From contig NW_004955427.1 of assembly GCF_000276665.1 (NCBI RefSeq), positions 369,061 through 433,060 on the forward strand: a stretch of 64,000 nucleotides of DNA. The letters run 5' to 3'. Made by a program: the position numbers and the translations under genes. This document shows positions 36,330 through 47,529 of the stretch, in pieces. The notes under the pieces are model-generated. The model did not search any database. It saw only the letters and a list, made by a program, of their open reading frames with translations, and was not told the DNA's origin. The stretch is from Chinchilla lanigera (taxonomy: Eukaryota; Chordata; Mammalia; Rodentia; Chinchillidae). The first letter of the stretch is position 1. Every line of letters starts with the position of its first letter.

Positions 36330-36800
36330 GTCCAGCTGTTTTTACCAGACTGGCAAAAGGAGATTTGGCTCTACAAAACAACAATTTAGATAAGTGCTTC
36401 TTTGAAAACAATCTAAATGTCCAGTGTAATGAATGGATAACTCTCTTACGTATTTATTTTATGAAGAAGAGTGAACCAGTCCATTGTATAAAGCCAGAAG
36501 CATTGAGTGAAAAACAGAGATTTCAGAGTATATGTAGAAGATTGCTTGAAACAACTTCCTATGCTATGTAATGTTTAAAGCCAGAAGCATTGAGTGAAAA
36601 ACACAGATTTCAGAGTATATGTAGAAGATTGCTTGAAACAACTTCCTATGCTATGTAATGTTTATGAATATATGTGTGTTTGTATGTACACATAAACAAA
36701 AAGTGGACCGGATCTATCAAACTTTTGTTAGTGTTTGCGGGAGAAGAGGGAGAGTGTATGGATGAGAACATAAATCTGTGCTTTTAAAAAATACAAGAGG
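36330..36800 (+). mobile_element. Old L1 (L1M-like) 3' end
   Basis: Sense-strand blocks typical of the ORF2 end and 3' UTR of old L1s: gaaaacaatctaaatgtcca, a tgaatggataa block, and a distal atgtgtgtttgtatgtacac stretch. It contains the 87-bp tandem duplication. Confidence 0.6.
36490..36663. repeat. 87-bp tandem duplication
   Basis: The unit 36490-36576 is repeated at 36577-36663 with a single difference (aaaacagag versus aaaacacag), i.e. 86 of 87 positions identical. The duplicated sequence is old L1 tail, so the duplication is much younger than the L1 insertion. Confidence 0.97.
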
Positions 36801-37109
36801 AAAACAACAAAACAAAAAATACAAGAAGGTTTGGTTAATGGGTTCTTGGCATTTAATATATTAACTTTTGAGCATTTATGAACATTGTTGTATTAAAAAG
36901 TCTGTATTTATCCCTAATTAAGTAGATTTTAACTAATAACCATACATTTATTAAGACTTTGGAAATGAGGTTCAGGCTATTTAATATTCACACACTGACT
37001 GTTGGACACAAGGAAAGCTCCACACTGACCAAGTTCTCAGGAAGCTGTAGCTGCTTTCAGGCCAGGAATAAACCCAGCAGCAAGCCGTACAGGCCCGTAG
37101 TGCTGCACC

Positions 37110-37255
37110 TTTAGCTGAAGACCATGGTCGAATCGTGTCTTCCCTGAGCCTCAGCCTGTCTGTGTGGAGAATGAGAATATTTGTGGCTGTCTCGGTACTG
37201 TTCTGAGGATTGTATGAAGTCACGTGTGGAGAGACGGGGATGAAGTGGGCATGCA
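37110..37255 (+). mobile_element. MIR SINE
   Basis: Sense MIR core: cctgagcctcagcctgtctg, gagaatgagaatatttgtgg, tactgttctgaggattgtat. Diverged. Confidence 0.7.
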
Positions 37256-37299
37256 ACGAAGATTAGCTGTTCGTGTTTCCACCACCACCCTGTATGCAG

Positions 37300-37725
37300 C
37301 TCATTTCATCCAGGGTATCATTTTCATTCTCACCTCAGAACTGTTACAGACGCTGTTTACTCTGTTTGAAATGTTCCTCTTTCTTGCCCTGTTTCATTTC
37401 ATTCTCATCTTTCTCTACTTATGTCAGTTCCAGCAGTTCCTAATTATGCTACAACTGTAATTTAATAATTGCTTGTGAATGACTTGCTAATGTCTGCCTC
37501 TTCCTGGACTATAAACTGTTCTCTTTTTCTTTCTCTATGGTATCATTGGCACCTACAGCAGTGTCTGGCATCAAGCAGACATAGGGACATTTTTTTTTGG
37601 TTTTTTTTTCCAGTACTGGGAATCGATCTCATGACCTCGCGCTTGCCAGGCAGGCTCTGTGCCGCTGAGCGAAATCCCCAGCCCCCGACATAGGGAAATT
37701 CTTCGTTGAATAAATCAGCAAAGAT
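37300..37725 (+). mobile_element. L2 LINE 3' end, split by an ID SINE
   Basis: The ggcacctacagcagtgtctg block and a terminal gttgaataaa-type tail mark a sense L2 3' end. The ID at 37591-37686 splits it. Confidence 0.7.
37591..37686 (-). mobile_element. ID SINE
   Basis: Inverse ID element with target-site duplication gacatagggacat (37578-37590) / gacatagggaaat (37687-37699), inserted in an L2. Confidence 0.96.
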
Positions 37726-37760
37726 ACCCAAAAGGTGAAAACAGTGTTCAGATTTAAAAA

Positions 37761-37793
37761 TAAATGAATGAATGAATGAATAAATGAATGAAT
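37761..37793. repeat. (GAAT)n microsatellite
   Basis: Tandem taaatgaatgaatgaatgaa-type tetranucleotide repeat, next to the L2 tail and a B4 element. Confidence 0.9.
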
Positions 37794-37797
37794 TTGA

Positions 37798-37970
37798 AGC
37801 CAGGAAGTTCCAACACTTTGGGAGGCTGAAGCAGGAGGATCACAAATTCAAGTCCTGTCTGGGCAACTTAATGATTTAGTGAGACCTTATCTCAAAATAA
37901 AACATAAAATGGGCTAGAAATGGTGCCTAGGGCAAAAGCCTTGTGTTCAGTGCTCGGTGTGTGTGTGTGG
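37798..37970 (+). mobile_element. B4-type SINE (B1 fused to ID)
   Basis: B1-like left part (cactttgggaggctgaagca, tgagaccttatctcaaaat) followed by an ID-like right part (gggctagaaatggtgcctag, gccttgtgttcagtgctcgg). Diverged. Confidence 0.7.
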
Positions 37971-38699
37971 TGACAAAATGTATTTTGCCTTAAGGATTAA
38001 CCTGATGATATTAGGAGATAAAGCTAAGATTATATGATTTTATAGAACATGTATACCGTATGCATTTGTGATAATAAATCATAAGGCATACCAAATCCAG
38101 ACTCCTCTCCTGTATATCACTTGGTTTTAGGAGATCATCTAATACCTAGTGGTATAAATACTGTCACATACTTCCATTTGTTACAGAAAGCGGAATAGTT
38201 TCAGCACTGAAGCCTTAGTGTGATACATGCTCATTTGGTTGTTTACCTCCATCCGTTTCTTTTTATCAGGCACAGAAGGTAATACTACATAGTTTCTCAA
38301 ATATGAGAAGCCCATGGTACAGTTACTGAGCAAAGTAGTAGATGGTGGTAGACTGCGGCGATGGGAAGGGAAACTGGGAAGGAAGGGGGACAGGGAGAGT
38401 GAAAAGGGTCAAGATGCAGCATGTGTGTGCTCCAGTTCCCCAGATGAGTGTAAGTGTTACGTACCACAAGCATATAAAAAAAAATAGGAGCGCTAAGGAA
38501 AAGCAAGATGTGACACTTCAAAAGGGCTAGAATAATCTAGGCTCGCTTAGAATGAACTGACAGAATAATTTGAAAAGGGGCTTTTGTAAATCAAATGGAA
38601 TGTTACTTGCAACTTATAAGCAAAGGCAGAAAGTAAACCCTTTGGAAGGGGGAGTTTTAGGGTCAAGGCAAGGCAGGAAGCTGATTTCCTTTTTAGTGT
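37971..38699. other. Intronic sequence, nothing recognised
   Basis: No supported feature. Confidence 0.35.
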
Positions 38700-38785
38700 T
38701 TGTGTTGCTGGGGATTTAACATAGGGCCTCATGTATGCCAGTCAGGCACTTGCCCACCAGCTGTACCCCAACCCAACTGGCTCCC
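38700..38785 (-). mobile_element. Old ID/B4-type SINE fragment
   Basis: tgctggggatttaacatagg, gcctcatgtatgccagtcag and tgtaccccaacccaac are a diverged inverse ID-like body. Confidence 0.65.
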
Positions 38786-39489
38786 CTTTACTTGTAGGAC
38801 TACTTACTCTTGGGGAGAAACATAAGAACGCTTTCCGTTTGGAGTATTCATATGTTCAAATATCAACATACTTCTCCCGGAAAGTTATCACACAGAATCG
38901 TGAACTGATGGAAAACTGAGATTTACTAGATAACCTGACAGAGTAAAAGAAGACCAAGCTAGAAATGGTTGCTTTTGAAGCACTAAAGGAATTCTTCTGA
39001 TCCAGAAGGGAAGGTAGGGAAATAAAATGCCGGGCTAGGAAAACAATGCAAAGCTCTGTACTCACAGCGATTACCGTTGCTGACCTTGGGAAACTTTCCT
39101 CATCCCTTTTATGGACACATGGTTTTATGATGGCAGTGACTGGCACAGTTTACATTACAGCATGTGTGTGGTTTTTTGTTTTTTTTTACATCCTGTTTCT
39201 GCTAAGTGTAGGCTGTTGAAGTCATAAATCCATTCATTCATTATTTGTTTTCATTTATGTTCCATGCTTAGGATAAGAGCAGCATCTTTAAATGAAAGTA
39301 AAACATACCTTCTTTAAATTATGTACGATTATTACTTAGGTTTTGATTTGGGGGGTACTCTAAAATGTCAGGATACCACACTTTTTGGGACTTGGAATAC
39401 ATGGAGTCCCAATACCCTCTTAATAACCCCTTCATTTGTCTGTTAATCACCTGTCCTAAAATCAAGGCTGGAAAGGACTCTGCAAAATT
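38786..39489. other. Intronic sequence, nothing recognised
   Basis: No supported feature. Confidence 0.35.
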
Positions 39490-39690
39490 CTGTGCAAAAC
39501 CGTACTTTGAGAAACACTGGTTTAAATAACACTCTAGAGTTCTTGTTCAGCCTACATGCACAGACCTAGCTGCATCAGCAGTGCCTGGGAGCTTGTGGAA
39601 AATACAGATAATTGGGCCCCGCTCCAGACCTGCTGAATCGGAATGTGAGTCTAACAAGTCTTAGGTGATGCCAGTGGATCGCTTTGTTAA
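39490..39690. mobile_element. MER5-like hAT-Charlie DNA transposon
   Basis: gcagtgcctgggagcttgtg, aaaatacagataattgggcc, ccagacctgctgaatcggaa and taggtgatgccagtgg follow the internal order of MER5/Charlie-type non-autonomous elements. Confidence 0.75.
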
Positions 39691-40659
39691 GTGCTGCTGT
39701 GCAAACCTCTATCAAGGGAGACTTAGAGACAAACGTCTTTAGTAATGAACGGCCCACTGTCCAGCAATGCAAACTGTTACCTTCTTTAGGCAGCATAAAT
39801 ATTACCATAGCAAGTTCTTGCTAGTACTGAGGTGGAAACTGCGTTCTTGAAATTCGCATTCACTGGCCTTGGCTTACCCACCTGGTAGCATTCAGGACCA
39901 AGCTAGTTCCTCTTCTTCATGAAGGCCCTTAAACGTGAGACAAGGCTGTCTTGTTCATCCCTTGATTTAAGCTTCTCTAGGTATAATTATATTCCCATTC
40001 CCCTCCTGGTATGAGTTTACCAACTAATTCAGACATAATCCTAAAGAACTCGTCCAGCTTTAAAATTGTGATCCTTTACTATAGTTGATAATAAGTAGTA
40101 ATGGATAGAGGATAATTGAAACCAGGAGCTGTAGTTCTGTACATTTAAGGAGAATAATTGTAATGTACAAAATTTATAATGATCAGTAGTTTCTTTCAAA
40201 TTCTGCCTCATGGTAGAATTTAATATAATAACAGCCCTTGAAGAAGAACACTTTTCTAATTTATAAATGGTTTGACCTCTTAGCACTTTAATAGTGGAAT
40301 ATATATAGAAATAGAAAAATTTTGTGTTCTCTATGCATTTTAAATACATTCACTTTAATAAAAAAAAATCCCCTATAATACTCAACATGTCAACTGATTT
40401 TGTTTTTTCTCTAATGCCTTTCAATGATATCACACATACATCTAACACACAGAAATGTTCAAGTTAATATTTTCTCTTGTTTTTCTTACTCAGTGGAATC
40501 AATTTTTGCATGTTACTATGTGGTCTTTGTAGTAACCAAACTTAATCATTTCCCTGTTATTATTTCCCTTAATCATTTCCCTGATATTAGAGTTTATAAA
40601 TGTCTTCTGAAATAAAATATTTACCATCTTTTTGTGTTGTTTTATATTTGTGGCCTAAT
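39691..40659. other. Intronic sequence, nothing recognised
   Basis: AT-rich with no supported feature. Confidence 0.35.
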
Positions 40660-40756
40660 AATTTTTTTCTTTTTTTTGGGGGGGGTACTGGGAATCGAAC
40701 TAAGTACCTTACACTGGCTAGGCAGGTGCCGTGCCACTGAGCTATTTCCCCAACCA
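40660..40756 (-). mobile_element. ID SINE
   Basis: Inverse ID with T-rich/G-rich head and a ggtactgggaatcgaact junction. It ends ccccaacca and is slightly more diverged than the other young copies. Confidence 0.93.
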
Positions 40757-41421
40757 GAATTTTTTTAAAATACAAATGTATTCTATCAGAAGACAGCATG
40801 TGGTTTTTGCTGGTTAGTTTTTCTGTCGTGATGAGTCTTGTGTGAGAAAAGTTACAGAAGGAACAGACTGAGAATTTTTTTAACTTCCCCCCATCCAGGA
40901 AGTGGCCCATAACACATTTAAACTCTAGTTACTCCTCTCAGTAATTTACCCATGCTTCCTTCTGGCTCATTTTCTTCTGGATATTTTTATTCTTCTCAAC
41001 CTCCTCTTCTCCTCTGTCTGTCCCTCTTCCCTTTCTCTTAGACTTCTGAGAGCAATAGGTCCTTCTCCCACCTCTGCATTTAGCAGTAAAATTGTGTGTA
41101 TGTGTGGCAAGAAGCTGAAAAATAAGACAAATGGTTCTTTCATTACCAGGTTGTTTTGAATTAACTGAGCTGGGTTATTTTTATCAAGGAGACTGAACTG
41201 GATCCTTTGGCAGACCAGTCATGTATGACAGTAGCATAATCTGTACTGTAGGTTTGGCTATTGAATTTTTTTGTTTTGTTTTGGTTTGTTTTGGTAATTT
41301 CATCATCCTATAAGGAGATGAGAAGTGAGTTTATTAAAATATTTTTTTGTTAATATTTTTAAATTGTTTTTGAGTGGCTTAACCATTCTTACAAATATAC
41401 TACCTTTGTGTTTCATTTCAG
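40757..41421. other. Intronic sequence, nothing recognised
   Basis: Contains a pyrimidine-rich stretch near 41000-41040 ending ctcttag. No exon could be supported there. Confidence 0.35.
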
Positions 41422-41583
41422 CATTTGCAAGTGAAGGAATAGCACAACCCTGATCTTGGATTATTTCTAGTAGAGAGGACTCAACAGTTCAGCAGACATC
41501 CTCTTGAACTTCCAAGTCTGGTCCCTCCATTCTTCACCTTCAGAAACAGAGGGCCTTTGAGAAATAAATTCCTAAAAGTGCAG
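41422..41583 (+). other. ST3GAL6: Candidate ST3GAL6 5' UTR exon (162 nt, non-coding)
   Basis: The acceptor ctttgtgtttcatttcag precedes 41422, and a donor (gtgcag|gtaaac) follows 41583. The 162 nt contain no ATG, which is unusual by chance for that length and is what a leader exon would show. It lies between the CpG island and the ATG exon on the same strand. No transcript evidence is available here. Confidence 0.5.
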
Positions 41584-41880
41584 GTAAACAAAGGCAGTGC
41601 TATTGTCTCAGATTCCTTACGTGTAAGTCTGAAATGTACTTAGACAGTGTTTCTGTCTCTAGCAGCCCATCTCTATATGCAACTCCCTGGTATTTTTTTC
41701 CCTAATTGGTTTAAAAATGGTAGGAAGGCCTATGAAACTGTTAATATAAGCACAATCACTTCCTCTTAAGCACGTCACAAAGTCAAGCTATAGAAGTTTT
41801 TAATATTTTTATGCTTAGTCTGAATGGGCCTTCTTTGGAACTATTCTAGATCAATGTAGAAGCAAGGAGTAGTCTTGAAA
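41584..41880. other. Intronic sequence, nothing recognised
   Basis: No supported feature. Confidence 0.35.
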
Positions 41881-41970
41881 TTAAAAATACTCTGAAATTA
41901 AATACTCTGAAATTACTCTGAAATTAAAAATAGGACATATGACTCTGAAATTAAAGATAGGACATATGAC
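41881..41970. repeat. Local direct repeats of an actctgaaatta unit
   Basis: actctgaaatta recurs four times with variable spacing. A longer ataggacatatgac block occurs twice (about 41930 and 41957). This is local slippage or duplication. Confidence 0.9.
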
Positions 41971-42839
41971 AGATTGTAAAAATTCTGTATAACGAGCTAT
42001 GTAACTAACTACGGGCAAGAGCATTGCTCTGATGGGCCTTGTTTTCTCAAGAAAAATAATTCCAGTTCTCACTGTCTTTAAATGCAGCAGTTAATGGCAG
42101 TTCCACAAAGTACCCTAATTAACTTTTAAGTTTATTATTTATATTATTCCACGAACCTCATGCACAAATTTCAGACATCAGTTTATTAGTTTTATTCTGA
42201 GAAACATTTTCCACCAGGAAATGTTCCATTCTAGAACATTTTCCACTAGGAATTAGCTACATTGTATGCTTGAATCCACGTAGTTTTTTCAATTCATTAA
42301 AGTTTATCCAAGAGCAGTTATTCTATTAGCATATTTGGTCCATTTTAGTCTTGTTGGGAGGTCTTTTTGGACACGTGGTGACTGAGGACATTATTCTTTA
42401 GTGGTACTGGCAATTTTGGATACTCATAATGGTCTTGGAATTTAGTCTGTTGAGCTCTTGCTTATATACACACTGAGCATATTCATGATGGTTTCAAAGC
42501 TCTTCCTTAGCATAGTCGTTGGCCACTGGATTTGCAGAATTCTTGACCACCAAGAATCTAGGCTGCAGGGAGGGCTAGATCCTCAGATCTCCTCTTACCA
42601 ATAGCCTATTAACTTAATGGAACCTGAGCTGTAGTAATTTTGATGTATGAAGCTGCCTTTCCTGTCAGTCTTTACATTTTCTGGCATTGAGAAGATGGAA
42701 GTAAATTTCCATTACTGTGGTAGCTATAGGATGCATAAGGATGAGGAGCATGGCTTGTGGCATGTGTGGGTCTGAGAAGCAGCTCGCTGTTACCATGTGG
42801 GTCTGTTTTGGCAGGCTTTGACTTCTGTGCTTTAACGTC
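41971..42839. other. Intronic sequence, nothing recognised
   Basis: No supported feature. Confidence 0.35.
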
Positions 42840-42965
42840 TTTGTTGGTGTGAGGATGACAACAGCACCTTTTTCAAGGTGGTTTTAAGGATTAAAAGAAC
42901 TTTACATCTAAAACATTTGGAATAGTTCTGTCATATAATTGTTCAATAAAATTTTATTGTCAGGT
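42840..42965 (+). mobile_element. MIR SINE
   Basis: gatgacaacagcacc, ggattaaaagaactttacat, aatagttctgtcatata and ttcaataaa follow the MIR 3' half in sense. Confidence 0.65.
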
Positions 42966-43554
42966 GTTACAGTATTTATTCTGCCTCCATTCTGTAGCCC
43001 AGGGCTGAGAAATACTCTAGTCTTCCTCCTTTTCTTGTTAAACCCTGCTGACCCACACAGCATTTGCTTCTAAGCTTGTAGCACAGTAACTGAATCTTTC
43101 TCATTTCATTATAACAGGAAACCTGTTTTCCAGTTCAGATTAGTTGGCTTTAATTGGAAGTAATTGATTTTATTTCTTGCTTTAAGACATAAAATTGAAA
43201 TGTTGTTTATAAACCTGGGATTTATTGTTTGTTTTTCCTGCATCTCAGGAAAAGCACTAAAAGGTGTGGTTTCTATAGCTGGAAATAGAGTCTTAAGAGT
43301 TTTGCCAAAGACTTACTGCTATTTTGAATGCCTTTCATTTTATGTTCAGATGAGTAAACCTTCTGGTCACAGATATTTGAAATGTCAAAATTAATATGTA
43401 GAAAAAATAGCTACCACAGTAATGGAAACTTGATTTTTTGATGCTATTAGTATAGAGTGACACAGTTTTTTAAAGAGCTTCACCACAATGTTTTGAAGCT
43501 AGGTTTTTAGTAAAGCCTTGGTGTATGCCCAGCTAAACCTTCAGTAGTCTTAAA
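42966..43554. other. Intronic sequence, nothing recognised
   Basis: No supported feature. Confidence 0.35.
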
Positions 43555-43762
43555 AGAAAATTAAAAACATCAGAAGAGTGTGCCACATACTTACTGCTTT
43601 ATATTTACTACTTACAAGAGCGCTATTAGGTAGTATCATTATTCCCCAGAGGAAACCAAGGTATACAGAGGTTAAGAGAAATCCCAGGGTCATACAATTA
43701 ATTAGAGGAAGAGCTGAGACTCAAACTGAGGAAGTCTGCTTGCCAAGCAGATCACATAAAGA
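43555..43762 (-). mobile_element. MIR SINE
   Basis: Inverse MIR: gtatcattattccccagagg, cagaggttaagagaaatccc, gagctgagactcaaactgag. A well-preserved core. Confidence 0.82.
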
Positions 43763-43769
43763 ATAAATT

Positions 43770-43860
43770 GCATGGAGGAGAAGGAGGAGGAAGAGGACAA
43801 GGAGGAGAAGAGGGAGGAGCAGGAGGGTAAAGGGAGGGAGAGAAGGACTGTAAACAGAAG
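43770..43860. repeat. Polypurine (GGA/GAG) tract
   Basis: About 90 bases almost exclusively A and G on the plus strand (aggagaaggaggaggaagag and similar). Such a tract can adopt triplex structure. Confidence 0.95.
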
Positions 43861-44317
43861 GGCCAAATTATAGAACTCTTAAATGCAAGGCTTAGTGATT
43901 TTATAATTGTTTGGCAGACAGGGGATTTGGAAGGTTTTGCTGTGTGGTGGGTGACAACATGAGACCTGTGCTTTGAGAATTTTACGCCAGGTCTAACACC
44001 TTGGCTGATGTGAGGGGAAGTTCAGAGCTTGTTCCAAGTAACTAAGTGAGAAGTGATGAAAACGTGGGCTTTGGAAACAGGATAAATGCCTGAGAGCACC
44101 CACTGCCTGAGAGGTGGGCAGAGGAGGAAGAAGAAATCCAGAAACACAGGCAGAGAAGTTCCATGAGGCCTTGGCTAGTGTGGGACTGCCAAAGGGATGT
44201 GGTTGAGGAACTGAACACCATAGAGATCAGAGAGGATCAAAATAAAGGTGAATTGGTTTAGTATTATGAAGTCACTCTTCTGCTGTCTTGTTCATTTACT
44301 CATCACATAAGCAGGTA
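43861..44317. other. Intronic sequence, nothing recognised
   Basis: No supported feature. Confidence 0.35.
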
Positions 44318-44495
44318 CAGTGGTAGCTCGGTTTCCAGACCTGTTTCACGATTTTGGGGAATATAGCTGCATTTGTGTTTGGGTGGGAAAGATGTCTGTG
44401 GTCATGTTTGCCAATGGAAGCAAAATTTTGCAGAATGCAGCTTTGTAAACCAAATTATTTGTTAGCAGAAGCATTTGTGAACTGAGGTATTACTG
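44318..44495. mobile_element. Tc1/mariner-like MITE
   Basis: The left end cagtggtagctcggtttcc and the reverse-complemented right end cagtaatacctcagttcac are imperfect terminal inverted repeats. TA flanks both sides (44316-44317 and 44496-44497), the target duplication expected of Tc1/mariner transposons. Confidence 0.65.
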
Positions 44496-45204
44496 TACTG
44501 TGGTGTCTTTGTGCTGAGATAGGAGTTGTACTGAAGAAAACCCAGAAAAAGATGCCCTCTTGTTGTCAGTTCCATTGCTTCATGGCAAGATCACCTGTGA
44601 AAACTTCTAAAAGTTTTTACAATCTTGGCTGCCTCTTTTGTAATATAGTATATAAAACCTCGCTGTGTCTAAATCCTTTCAACTCCTGCAGTCTTTCCAG
44701 CTCTACAATCTGTAGTTCATAGATCCAAGTTGTAAATAGCAGTAATTGGAAGTACAATTATAAATATTTGGTCAGTTTGGCATTTTTCGGTGAATCAGCA
44801 CAAGATGCACAATCAGATAAATGCCCTGTGAGTACGTTGTGAAGAAAGAAGTCCTCAGTATTTCCTTTCAAAACTACCAGTGATGTCATAGTCATACTGG
44901 GAGTAGAGGGAGGGATGAAACCGAAAATAGTGTGGGAAGGACAATGTTCAGGGAACTTCCAGTGAAACCAAAAATAGTCCCTAGGATTTCCTTCGGGAAA
45001 TTTCTCTGAAAGCCATTTATTTTCAGAGAATCTGGCTACTTTCTTCAGAGAGAATTCTGTTAATTGGAAATTTTAAAAGGTCAAACTCTAAAGACTTTTA
45101 AAAAATACAGCATGGGACTTACAATAATCCCCCCCTCCAAAGAAATTCCTGTACTTTCTGTGAAACCCTGGTCCGCTTCATGGGATCAGTTTCTGTCTTT
45201 GCTG

Positions 45205-45350
45205 ACCTTTCCAGCAGTGTTTCTCAGGGAATCTTGGTAAATGCAGGCCCTGACTGAGTAGTCCGGAGAGTGGCACTGAGACGCTGTGTGTCTGCCCCCT
45301 TTCCAGGTGCCAGTGCTGTTGGCCCATGGGCCACACTTTGAGGACAAGGG
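45205..45350. mobile_element. MER5-like hAT-Charlie fragment
   Basis: gcagtgtttctcagggaatc at one side and ggtgccagtgctgttggccc / ccacactttgaggac at the other resemble the two ends of a MER5/Charlie-type element. Confidence 0.5.
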
Positions 45351-45404
45351 TCTAAAATATTTTGCTTTATTTCTTATAACAGATAATTATTTTAAATTAA
45401 TATA

Positions 45405-45589
45405 CAGCGGTACCATGGTTCATGAATTTGAGGTGAACTGATCATAAATCAAATTGAATGTGAACAAAATCAGATTTCCCCATGGGTCAACATTGAACCT
45501 AACCGTGGAATTCGATTCGATTCTCATCTAGTTTGGTTTGTGACCAGAATGGTGGGAAGAATTGAGCTCATGAACTGAGGTGCCCCTTT
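45405..45589. mobile_element. Tc1/mariner-like MITE, second copy
   Basis: The left end cagcggtaccatggttcatg pairs imperfectly with the reverse-complemented right end (cacctcagttcatgag). Similar in length and ends to the copy at 44318-44495. Only the left TA (45403-45404) is preserved. Confidence 0.5.
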
Positions 45590-45879
45590 AACTTGGCTCT
45601 TTCAACAGACTGTGGACTCTGTTCTTCGTATCGTGGAATACATTTTAGTTATGTCTTATCACAGACATATACAACCTGTTACTGATATTAATAGATTAAG
45701 ATTCTTAATTTGGTAAGCTGTGTTATTTAGTAGTGTCAATAATTTGAGTAGCTAGGTAGGATTTTTTAAAATTTTAGCTAAGAGATTGAAAAACATTTGT
45801 TTTTCAGAAATAGGCACCAAAATATAACATAAGGCTTCATACAGAGTTAAACATATATTTGCTTTGTGACCCATGAAAA

Positions 45880-46355
45880 CATTTTTCCACCTAAAGAATA
45901 GGACTTGAATGTTTAGTGTGGCTTTATTTACACTAACCAAAAACTGGAAAGAAATTAAATACCTGTTTTCTAGTGAATTGATAAACACATTATGGTATAG
46001 CCACAAAATAGTATGTCACTTAGCTACAAAAAAATAAACTTTTTGTATAAACTGCAACATGGACTTTTTCAAAAGAATTATGCCTACTGAAAAAGGCCAG
46101 AAATAAGATACATACTATATGATTATATTTATATAAATTTTTAGCAAAAGCAAACTATGCTGACTAGGGAAAGTGAGTTTTCCTGCAGAGGGGCAAAGGA
46201 ACTCTTCTGGGTTAAAGGAAACATTTCATATCATGATTTTGGTGATTGTCAATATGATTGCATCCATTCTCCAAATTTATCAAATTGTACACTTGAAGGT
46301 AGTGAATTTTACTGCATAAACAATTTATCTCAATGAAGTGAATTTAAAAAAAAAG
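45880..46355 (+). mobile_element. Old L1 (L1M-like) ORF2 end and 3' UTR
   Basis: Sense-strand blocks: aaaactggaaagaaattaaa, acattatggtatagccacaa, actgcaacatggacttt, and a terminal tcaaattgtacacttgaagg / atctcaatgaagtg tail with A-rich end. Confidence 0.8.
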
Positions 46356-46658
46356 CCATAGTTATTACCTATTCAGTGTGAGGAAATAGAGTAAATTTCC
46401 ACTCTAAGAGAAGAAGTAGGTCCCTGGGAGAAAACCTGAATAAACAGGAGGAGCATAAGTTCCTTTGAAAGCTTCCTTATTTGCAAGGGGGCTGAATCTA
46501 AAGTAAGAAATCTTGAAAACAGGAACTTTTGCTCATTTATTTTTAGCATGCAGTATAGTTGTTGCTCTTAGCTGAATGATTTTTGTGTGTCCAGCTGTGC
46601 TATTAAAAAACAGAATTCTGCTGAAATGTAATTTCTGACCTTTTTGTATTCTTTGCAG

Positions 46659-46765
46659 TGAGCACACCCATTTTCAGAGGGAAGACTTGGTCATCTGTTT
46701 TGGCAATGAGAGCTTGGATTCGTTAGATGAATAGATCTGTCTACATATGCTCAGAATGCAATCTG
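46659..46765 (+). other. ST3GAL6: Weak candidate ST3GAL6 leader exon
   Basis: The acceptor-like cctttttgtattctttgcag ends at 46658. A possible donor (atctg|gtgaaagt) follows 46765. The segment contains ATG codons with quick stops, so it would carry short upstream ORFs. Much weaker support than the other two candidates. Confidence 0.25.
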
Positions 46766-47334
46766 GTGAAAGTACCAGCTTTCTTGACAGACTGAAAGAG
46801 AAGGGTGTGTGTGGCTGCATATCATTGCATTCGCTGAAGGATTGGGGTAGGCAAAGAAAAGAAAGTTAATTATGCATGTTCCCTTTCTGCCTTGCTGAAA
46901 GAAAACAGCTGTGTACTTAGCAATCAGTCAGATTTATACAGCTTGTCCAATTTGTTGAAACTTCTTAAATCTATTCTTTGGAGGGAAGCATAAATCAGAT
47001 TATAATTTTCTGTTAATTTAGTAAGTGATGTCAGAGGTTTTTTGTCTTAATTTTTATATCGTATCACAACAGTTGGAACTTCAGACATAAATTAAGTTTT
47101 TTTGGATATAATAGTGTATATCATTTAATTCTTCATGTGCTATTCTTTTTTTTTTAAAATTATGGACTATTCAGAATTTTCAGATTCTTGCAGCAGAAAA
47201 TTTCATCTACCAGATTCCTGATTCCTTAATGTTTATCTCTTTAATTGTGAGCTGAATAGTTTCACATAGTTTAGTGTTTCTAATAAGTGTATTTTAGTAA
47301 ATGTATACATTTAGCAGGTATCATCCTTTGTTTC
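46766..47334. other. Intronic sequence, nothing recognised
   Basis: AT-rich with no supported feature. Confidence 0.35.
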
Positions 47335-47412
47335 TTTGTTTTGGTGCTAGAGATTGAACCCATGACCTCTTGCATGCAAAGCCCTACCAGTGAATTACTT
47401 CATCCAAGCTCC
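47335..47412 (-). mobile_element. Old ID/B4-type SINE fragment
   Basis: ttggtgctagagattgaacc, catgacctcttgcatgcaaa and gccctaccagtgaatta form an inverse, diverged ID-like body. Confidence 0.65.
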
Positions 47413-47529
47413 CTTGCTTTATTTTTAAAAGGTATTATTAAGTGAATTTAAAGGTATTATTAAGTTAAATTCATACTGTTGTAGTAAAAAATACATTAAT
47501 TATAGTTTTCTGTAATACGCAATTTAAAA

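Noticed and set aside
41000..41045. Acceptor-like pyrimidine tract ending ctcttag
   Set aside because: No convincing donor within exon range; the acceptor at 41421 is better supported.
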